DNA from: Pseudomonadota bacterium
GTDB lineage: Bacteria > Myxococcota_A > Polyangia > Polyangiales > Polyangiaceae
DNA length: 34,681 nucleotides
Assembly (NCBI GenBank): GCA_023432025.1
Contig: JAEYVE010000036.1
Span: 1-34,681 of the forward strand
Direction of reading: 5' to 3'
Shown here: in pieces, positions 29,836 through 34,681 of the stretch
Numbering within the stretch: position 1 is the first letter of the stretch
How the letters are laid out: every line of letters begins with the position of its first letter
Notes under the pieces: generated by a model
The model's input: the letters and a program-made list of their open reading frames with translations, nothing else
Databases searched by the model: none
Told to the model about the DNA's origin: nothing
Position numbers and translations under genes: made by a program

Positions 29836-30186
29836 CGCTCTATGTTTTCGCTCCTTCTGCGGGCGGAGTCGTTCTGCTGGCTTGCCCGCGAGTTTCACGC
29901 GCAAAATGTGGTTTTTCGGGTCGCACGGCCTCGCTGGTGAACGTCCGGGTTCCTGGACTTTGTGCGGGTTCGGCGGGCTTGCGGGCGGGTGCCGCAGGCA
30001 GGCGCCGCTGTCGTCCAGGTGCTGCGGAAAGGTGTGGTTTTGGCCGACTTTTTCGCGATGAGGACGTAGTGCGGGAGCACCGCACACCGGGCTCGGATGC
30101 GGCCCCCCCAGCTTGTGCCCCACGTCGCGGGTTTCCGTTGCTTGGGAGTTTCGGTGTCAACGGACTCGCGCTAGCTTTGGCCCCCT
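29836..30186. other. Non-coding gap of about 350 bases
   Basis: No gene is evident; the long minus-strand frames crossing it also run through the terminator and are Pro/Arg-rich without domains. It contains a hairpin GTGCGG-N5-CCGCAC at 30069-30085. A -10-like TAGCTT (30172-30177) lies 9 bases before the next start codon. The region is slightly richer in T-runs than coding DNA here. Confidence 0.5.
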
Positions 30187-30939
30187 ATGCAGCGCCGATC
30201 TCGAGCTCGTTCGCGCCTGCGCCGCTGGGGGATTGCGACCGCCGTGGCTGCGGTTGCTTTACCCATCAGCGTCGCCTTCGCTCAGAAAATCCAAGGCCGT
30301 ATCGCCGGCTTCGAGCACCTGGAAAATCCGGTTTGGGCCGAGGCGAGGGACCCCAAGAACCGCGGCTACTCGTTCCGTGAGCTCGTGCCGACGGTCCCCG
30401 CCAAGTACAGAAAGCTGTTTCCGCACATTCCGAAGGAAGTGTGCCTCGCTGCCCTTTCGGAGCAGCCGCAGCCGGCGCTGCCGCCCGTCTTGATTCGCGT
30501 CGGCGGAGGGCGCACCACGCCGGTGACCATCGTGGTGCCGCCCGGCACCAAGCTCATTTTCCAGAACACGGACCCGTTCACGCACCGTCTGTACGGCGTG
30601 GGCATCAAAACCTTCGGCCCGAGTGATTCGGCCAAGGGCGCGCAACGCGAGTGGACGGTGCCCTCGGCCGGTTCGTTCGAAATTCGCGACGAGCTGGCGC
30701 CCAGCTTGCGCATGTGGGTCGTGGCAGAGCCCAACGTGGCCGCCATTTCTTACCCATCGATGCAGGGTGAGTTTCGCCTGAACGTGAAGACGGAGGGTCT
30801 GTACAAGGTGCAGGCGTACTTCGCGGGTCAGAAGGTCGGTCCGGTGATGGACGTTCAGGTGAAGGCAGGCGACCTCACGCTCGCGCAGCCCATCACCGTC
30901 GCCCAGCCCAAAAAGGACGACAAGAAGGGTCAGGACTGA
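30187..30939 (+). CDS. Exported cupredoxin-like protein lacking copper ligands
   Basis: A 250-residue periplasmic protein. An Arg-rich n-region and hydrophobic core end at AFAQK, with likely cleavage after Ala32. Residues about 100-230 have the cupredoxin pattern VTIVVPPGTKLIFQNTDPFTHRLYG, containing His133, as in plastocyanin/methylamine-utilisation-type proteins (key elements PPGTKL, FQN, THR). Where a copper site would have Cys-x-x-His-x-x-Met, the sequence is RDELAPSLRMWVV, so only the methionine survives. The fold is probably kept without copper. The Lys-rich C-terminus ends in TGA, which shares one base with the ATG of the next gene (TGATG), so the pair is translationally coupled and probably forms one functional unit. 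Confidence 0.72.
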   Translation: MQRRSRARSRLRRWGIATAVAAVALPISVAFAQKIQGRIAGFEHLENPVWAEARDPKNRGYSFRELVPTVPAKYRKLFPHIPKEVCLAALSEQPQPALPPVLIRVGGGRTTPVTIVVPPGTKLIFQNTDPFTHRLYGVGIKTFGPSDSAKGAQREWTVPSAGSFEIRDELAPSLRMWVVAEPNVAAISYPSMQGEFRLNVKTEGLYKVQAYFAGQKVGPVMDVQVKAGDLTLAQPITVAQPKKDDKKGQD

Positions 30940-32516
30940 TGCTGTCACGCTTCTGGTACGTCGTTTTGGGATTGGTGCTCGGCGTTTCCGTGTTCGTGCT
31001 CTACCTCGCGCAGAGCATGTACAACCGCGCCGGCGCGCGCACGATGGGCGAAGGCCTGTCGTCCGACAGCCAGTTCGTTTCTTGGTACCTCAAGGACGAC
31101 GCACGCATGCGTTCGGCCCACCTGGTGAAGTTCGCTCTCGACGCCAACATCGCCAAGGGGCTCCGTGACGCGAGCAGCTCGGAAACGTCTTTGAAGGGCT
31201 CCACGCGCGATCAGGTCAAGAAGGCTCTGCGCGAGGTGAACGCCACGATCCCCGAGGATCAGGCGTTCGACGCCGTGTTCGCCATCGACCAGAACGGTCG
31301 TGTGGTGGCCCACTTGGGCTACGAGCAAGCCACCGGCATGGAGGACTTCGAGCTCGGCGGCTACCCGGTGGTGGCTGACGCGCTGCACGGTTACGTGCGG
31401 GACGACACGCTCGTGTGGGACCGCTTGTACCGAGTCGTGGCTCGTCCGGTGGAGTACGAGGTGGGCTCGCTCCCCGCGGGTGCCATCGTCGGTGCGCGCA
31501 TCGTCGACGACCGCTTTTCTCGGGAGCTGACCGCGCGCACGGGCGCCGCGGTTGCTTTTTACGTGGGCGGTCAGCGCGTGGCCGCGGGCGCTCCGGAGGG
31601 CTTTTCCAAGGCCAGCCTGGACCAAATCGTGAGTGATTTGGAGGGCCTCAAGGAGGACCCGGACTACAAGGAAAAGGGCCGCAGCGCCGTTCGGGAAATC
31701 GGCGGCATGCTCGGGGTGCAGTACACGCGCCTGCCCGGCGAGTCGTACGAGCTCGGCGCGGGTTACGCCGTGGCCCGTCAGCCAGCGCACGTGGACTCGC
31801 CTGTTTCCTTCTTCAAGATGGCGGACGACAAGGACAAGGCGCAAGCGAACGTCCTCGTCGCGGGCGGCGTAGCGGCCATCGCCATTTTGGTCGGCCTCGT
31901 GCTCTCCTTCATCGAGCACTCACGCCCGCTCCGTGTTTTCCGCAACGAAGCGCGCGAGTTTGCGGCGGGCAAAATCGACCAGCTTCAGCCCAGCAAGCTC
32001 CGCGGCGTCTACCGTCAAATTGCCTCCGACGTGAACGACGGAGTGGACAAGGTGGCGGCGCAAGGTGGCCACTCACGCGGCCCGGCGGATCTCGAGCGCG
32101 TGCTCGGAGATTTGCCGGCTCAGCCGCAAATGAGCGCCTTCTCGGTGCCTGGCTCGGATCTCGTTCCGCCTTCCAGTGGAGTCGCGCCGTCCGCGCCGTT
32201 TCCGTCGCCGGTTTCGGCGCCGCAGCCGCAGCGGCCTTTGCCGCGCCCGCCGGGCGCGGCAGCCGCCGTTGCTCCGGCGTCGGTGGCGGTGGCAGAGGTA
32301 GATCCGGAGGCCGAGTGGCACCAGGTGTACCACCAGTTCGTGGCCACCAAGCAGCAGTGCGGAGAGAGCATCGACGGCTTCACCTACGAGAAGTTCCGAA
32401 AGACGCTCATCAAGAATCGGGAGGCGCTAGCGAGTCGTCACGGCGCAACGGAAGTGCGCTTCAGCGTTTACGTGAAGGACGGCAAAGCCGCCCTCAAGGC
32501 CAACCCCATCCGCTAG
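30939..32516 (+). CDS. Membrane sensor-like protein, resembles MXAN_5187 family
   Basis: A 525-residue inner-membrane protein. TM1 at 6-24; an extracytoplasmic region at 30-300 with a Cache-like sensor look (DQAFDAVFAIDQNGRVVAHL, key FAIDQNGRVV); TM2 at about 305-325; a short HAMP-like helix (SRPLRVFRNEAREFAAGKID); a Pro/Ala-rich linker; and a compact domain at 444-525 (EWHQVYHQFVATKQQCGE, FTYEKFRKTLIKNRE, VRFSVYVKDGKAALKANPI). This end resembles what I recall as the MXAN_5187 C-terminal domain of Myxococcota, whose function is unknown. No kinase, cyclase or methyl-accepting domain is present, so the output is through an unknown partner. It is translationally coupled to the upstream cupredoxin-like protein, a candidate ligand-binding subunit. 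Confidence 0.75.
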   Translation: MLSRFWYVVLGLVLGVSVFVLYLAQSMYNRAGARTMGEGLSSDSQFVSWYLKDDARMRSAHLVKFALDANIAKGLRDASSSETSLKGSTRDQVKKALREVNATIPEDQAFDAVFAIDQNGRVVAHLGYEQATGMEDFELGGYPVVADALHGYVRDDTLVWDRLYRVVARPVEYEVGSLPAGAIVGARIVDDRFSRELTARTGAAVAFYVGGQRVAAGAPEGFSKASLDQIVSDLEGLKEDPDYKEKGRSAVREIGGMLGVQYTRLPGESYELGAGYAVARQPAHVDSPVSFFKMADDKDKAQANVLVAGGVAAIAILVGLVLSFIEHSRPLRVFRNEAREFAAGKIDQLQPSKLRGVYRQIASDVNDGVDKVAAQGGHSRGPADLERVLGDLPAQPQMSAFSVPGSDLVPPSSGVAPSAPFPSPVSAPQPQRPLPRPPGAAAAVAPASVAVAEVDPEAEWHQVYHQFVATKQQCGESIDGFTYEKFRKTLIKNREALASRHGATEVRFSVYVKDGKAALKANPIR

Positions 32517-32541
32517 CTCGACGACAACTCGATGCAAAGAA

Positions 32542-32577
32542 ACGGCGTTCGGGGTCACCCGAACGCCGTCGCTTTTT
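32542..32577 (+). terminator. Intrinsic terminator of the cupredoxin-sensor pair
   Basis: ACGGCGTTCGGG (32542-32553) and CCCGAACGCCGT (32558-32569) form a perfect 12-bp stem with a 4-base loop. It is followed by CGC and a T5 run. Confidence 0.9.
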
Positions 32578-32722
32578 GGGGGAGGCAATGTGCGGCAAAG
32601 CGCGGTGCTCCCGCACTCCGTCCCGGACTCCGGCAGCCGAAAAGACACCTCCCGCGAGGAGCTCTCGGGCGCAATGAGGCCTGCCGTTGCGCGGGGGCTT
32701 TCTTGGCACTAGACGTCCCGAC

Positions 32723-33688
32723 ATGTCGCAGCCTCGCCGTCACAAGGTTCTGATCATCGGCTCCGGTCCCGCTGGCCTCACCGCGTCCATCTATGCGGCC
32801 CGCGCCAACCTGAACCCGCTCTGCGTCGAAGGGTTCAGCGCGGGAGGTTTGATCCCGGGCGGTCAGCTCATGTTCACGACGGACGTCGAGAACTTCCCCG
32901 GCTACCCGAAGGGAGTCTCCGGTCAGCAAATGATGGCCGAGTTCCGCGAGCAAGCGGAGCACCAGGGCACGGAGTTCATCACCGCCGACGTGCAGAAGGT
33001 CGATTTGTCGGAGCGTCCGTTCAAGGTGTGGGTGGGCGAGGACGAAAACATCCTGCACTTGGCCGACACCATCATCATTTCTACCGGCGCGCGCGCGAAC
33101 TACATCGGCCTTCCGAGCGAAGAAAAGCTGAAGAACAAGGGCGTCAGCGCCTGCGCCGTGTGTGACGGCGCGCTCTTCCGCAATCAGGACGTCGTCGTCG
33201 TGGGCGGCGGCGACACCGCGATGGAGGAAGCGCAGTACCTGGCCGGGCTCTGCAAGAGCGTCACGCTGGTGCACCGCCGCGACGAGTTCCGCGCCAGTCA
33301 GGCCATGCAGGAGCGCGTCAAGTCGAACCCGAAGATTCGCATTTTGTACTCGCACGTCGTGAGCGAGGTGCTCGGCGTCGAAGAGGACAAGGTGACGGGC
33401 GTGCGCGTGAAGAGCCTGAAGACCGGCGAAGAAAACGTGGTCGAGGCGGCCGCGCTGTTCGTCGCCATTGGTCACACCCCCATGACGGATCTGTTCAAGG
33501 GGCAGCTCGCCGTTCACGACAACGGCTACCTCAAGGTGGAGCCGGGCAGTACGCGCACCAGCGTGCCGGGCGTGTTCGCGGCTGGCGACGTAGCCGATTG
33601 GATCTACCGTCAGGCCGTGACCGCAGCCGGAACCGGCTGCATGGCGGCCTTGGACGCCGAGCGCTGGCTCAGCGAGCACGGACACTGA
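32723..33688 (+). CDS. trxB: Thioredoxin reductase
   Basis: A 321-residue low-molecular-weight thioredoxin reductase of normal length. FAD motif GSGPAG (13-18); redox-active disulfide ACAVC (Cys144, Cys147) followed by DGA; NADPH motif GGGDTAMEEA (161-170); HRRDEFRAS for the NADPH phosphate; and the closing FAD signature VPGVFAAGDV. It passes electrons from NADPH to thioredoxin in the cytoplasm. The ATG at 32723 is chosen because similarity starts at HKVLIIGSG just after it; a TAGACG hexamer lies 7 bases before it and there is no ribosome site. It is preceded by a terminator. The uracil-DNA glycosylase gene follows after 12 bases. Confidence 0.95.
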   Translation: MSQPRRHKVLIIGSGPAGLTASIYAARANLNPLCVEGFSAGGLIPGGQLMFTTDVENFPGYPKGVSGQQMMAEFREQAEHQGTEFITADVQKVDLSERPFKVWVGEDENILHLADTIIISTGARANYIGLPSEEKLKNKGVSACAVCDGALFRNQDVVVVGGGDTAMEEAQYLAGLCKSVTLVHRRDEFRASQAMQERVKSNPKIRILYSHVVSEVLGVEEDKVTGVRVKSLKTGEENVVEAAALFVAIGHTPMTDLFKGQLAVHDNGYLKVEPGSTRTSVPGVFAAGDVADWIYRQAVTAAGTGCMAALDAERWLSEHGH

Positions 33689-33700
33689 CACACTGTCATC

Positions 33701-34621
33701 ATGAGCGGCGGCGAGGCGGATCCGGCGGATGAGCTCTTCGAGCTGACTCGGGCGCTCGGGGCGCACCTCTCCTGGCAGGCAGAGTGCGGCACGTTCGGGT
33801 TGCCTCGTGCGTCGTCGGCGACATGGACCGAGCGGGGCGCGTCAGAACCGCTCCCGCTGCGCCCGGAGCGCGCCCCCGAGGGGCGCGCTCCGCTGCGTCC
33901 GCCCCAGCCGACCCCTCGTGAACGAGAAGCGTCCTCCGCTCGCCCGGAGCCGGCGCACGTTCGTGCGCCGGCTCCGGGCGAGCGTGGAGCCGCGCCTCTG
34001 GCGCCGGCGGCTTCGTCTGTTGCGCCTCGCTCCGTCGCTTCCAAAGAAGAGGCCCAGCGTCGCTTGACCGTGCTCGCCACCGAGGTGGCGAGCTGCACCA
34101 AGTGCGGCCTTCACGCGGGACGCACACAGACCGTTTTTGCGCGGGGCACCGGGTCGTCGCGGCTCTGCTTCGTCGGCGAGGGTCCGGGCGCGGACGAGGA
34201 CCAGCAGGGCTTTCCCTTCGTGGGCGCTGCCGGACAGCTGCTCGATCGCATGATCGCGGCGATGGGGCTCGAGCGGGACGAGGTGTACGTCTGCAACATC
34301 GTCAAGTGCCGGCCACCGGGCAACCGCAAGCCGGAGCCCGGTGAAATGGCGGCATGTGCGCCCTACCTCGCCGAACAGATCGAGCTCGTGGACCCCGAGG
34401 TGATCGTGGCTTTGGGCGGGACGGCCGTAGAAGGCCTGTTCGGTCCCTCCGTGGGGATCACGAAGCTGCGGGGCCGCTTCAAGCTCTACCAAGGACGCAT
34501 CGCGGTGATGCCTACGTTTCACCCGGCGTACCTCCTCAGAAATCCCGCCGCGAAAAAAGAAGTGTGGAGCGATCTGCAGCAGGTCTTGCGGCAGATGGGG
34601 CGCGAAGCGCCGAAGCGCTGA
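33701..34621 (+). CDS. Uracil-DNA glycosylase, family 4 (iron-sulfur)
   Basis: A 306-residue protein. Residues about 118-300 form a family 4 UDG that removes uracil from DNA for base-excision repair. Motifs: GEGPGADEDQQGFPFVGAAG (159-178), NIVKCRPPGNRKPEPGE and TFHPAYLLR (His274). Four cysteines, Cys132, Cys135, Cys203 and Cys219, suit a 4Fe-4S cluster. The N-terminal 110 residues are not part of the fold; residues about 45-112 are a Pro/Arg/Glu/Ala-rich linker encoded by strongly palindromic DNA. The ATG at 33701 is 12 bases after trxB, so the two are probably co-transcribed. A family 5-type activity cannot be fully excluded. Confidence 0.92.
   Translation: MSGGEADPADELFELTRALGAHLSWQAECGTFGLPRASSATWTERGASEPLPLRPERAPEGRAPLRPPQPTPREREASSARPEPAHVRAPAPGERGAAPLAPAASSVAPRSVASKEEAQRRLTVLATEVASCTKCGLHAGRTQTVFARGTGSSRLCFVGEGPGADEDQQGFPFVGAAGQLLDRMIAAMGLERDEVYVCNIVKCRPPGNRKPEPGEMAACAPYLAEQIELVDPEVIVALGGTAVEGLFGPSVGITKLRGRFKLYQGRIAVMPTFHPAYLLRNPAAKKEVWSDLQQVLRQMGREAPKR
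33864..33892. repeat. Inverted repeat with 13-bp arms in the UDG linker
   Basis: Arms CGGAGCGCGCCCC (33864-33876) and GGGGCGCGCTCCG (33880-33892) flank a three-base loop. It lies inside the coding sequence for the non-conserved linker. Confidence 0.85.
33937..33984. repeat. 48-bp palindrome (23-bp perfect arms) in the UDG linker
   Basis: Positions 33937-33959 and 33962-33984 are exact reverse complements around a TT centre. The arms contain CCCGGAGCCGG and its complement. A smaller dyad CTCGT-GA-ACGAG lies just upstream, near 33915-33926. All are translated as part of the linker. Confidence 0.9.
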
Positions 34622-34645
34622 GAGGGGTTCACGCGCGAAAAAAAG

Positions 34646-34680
34646 AAGAGGCGCGCGTACGAAGGAAGCGCGCCTCTTTT
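34646..34680 (+). terminator. Intrinsic terminator of the trxB-UDG unit
   Basis: AAGAGGCGCGC (34646-34656) and GCGCGCCTCTT (34668-34678) form a perfect 11-bp stem around an 11-base loop. It leads into a T4 run at the window end. Confidence 0.85.
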
Positions 34681-34681
34681 A

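Noticed and set aside
30068..32618. 16-bp sequence AGTGCGGGAGCACCGC at 30068 with its inverse at about 32603-32618, flanking the cupredoxin-sensor pair
   Set aside because: This looks like an inverted-repeat-bounded unit, but in a GC-rich window of this size one shared 16-mer is near chance level. There is no transposase or target duplication.

Overview
This 34.7 kb window is GC-rich, densely coding chromosomal DNA. It most likely comes from a myxobacterium-like member of the Myxococcota (possibly Polyangiales). The basis is gene content: a type IV pilin behind a sigma-54 promoter, an FHA-GAF-AAA+ sigma-54 activator, many-domain histidine kinases, a DUF1844 protein, an FGE/SUMF1-domain lipoprotein and a protein resembling the family named after Myxococcus MXAN_5187. 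I see no rRNA, tRNA, CRISPR array, insertion sequence or prophage. It reads as a core or near-core region, not an island. Species cannot be assigned from the sequence alone.

Layout. 1-5.7 kb: the tail of an unknown gene, a 480-base gap, an alpha/beta hydrolase, a minimal histidine kinase, a convergent FGE-domain lipoprotein, then a small-protein/DUF1844/HtrA-like protease operon whose three genes overlap. 5.7-9.8 kb: a two-gene minus-strand signalling operon (REC-GAF-PAS-PAS-HisKA without an ATPase domain, then a complete kinase) facing a single-pass membrane protein. 9.8-10.9 kb: a non-coding control region with a textbook -24/-12 sigma-54 promoter, the major-pilin-like gene and a strong terminator. 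10.9-19.2 kb: metabolic and house-keeping genes (pterin carbinolamine dehydratase, aldehyde dehydrogenase, heme A synthase coupled to a class II-like sirtuin, M20 metallopeptidase, EAL protein, PfkB sugar kinase, small membrane protein). 19.4-24.3 kb: long signal peptidase I, lipoprotein, GpsA, and an exported GYAQP-repeat membrane protein. 24.5-29.3 kb: FHA sigma-54 activator followed by a 928-residue protein with a PglZ/alkaline-phosphatase-like C-terminus. 29.3-30.2 kb: no conventional gene, but a strongly structured RNA candidate ending in a perfect terminator. 30.2-34.7 kb: a degenerate cupredoxin plus a sensor-like membrane protein with overlapping codons, thioredoxin reductase, and a family 4 uracil-DNA glycosylase ending at a terminator.

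How they fit together. The window contains both a sigma-54 promoter (pilin) and a sigma-54 activator with an intact GAFTGA motif, but nothing shows that they are partners. Several genes lack a Shine-Dalgarno sequence and have a TAnnnT -10-like hexamer 6-10 bases before the start codon, which suggests frequent leaderless transcripts. The best leads for something undescribed are the structured RNA at 29.6-29.8 kb, which encloses a 34-codon reading frame; the orphan PglZ-like protein beside the FHA activator; the ATPase-less HisKA protein with its partner kinase; and the perfect palindromes embedded in the uracil-DNA glycosylase gene.
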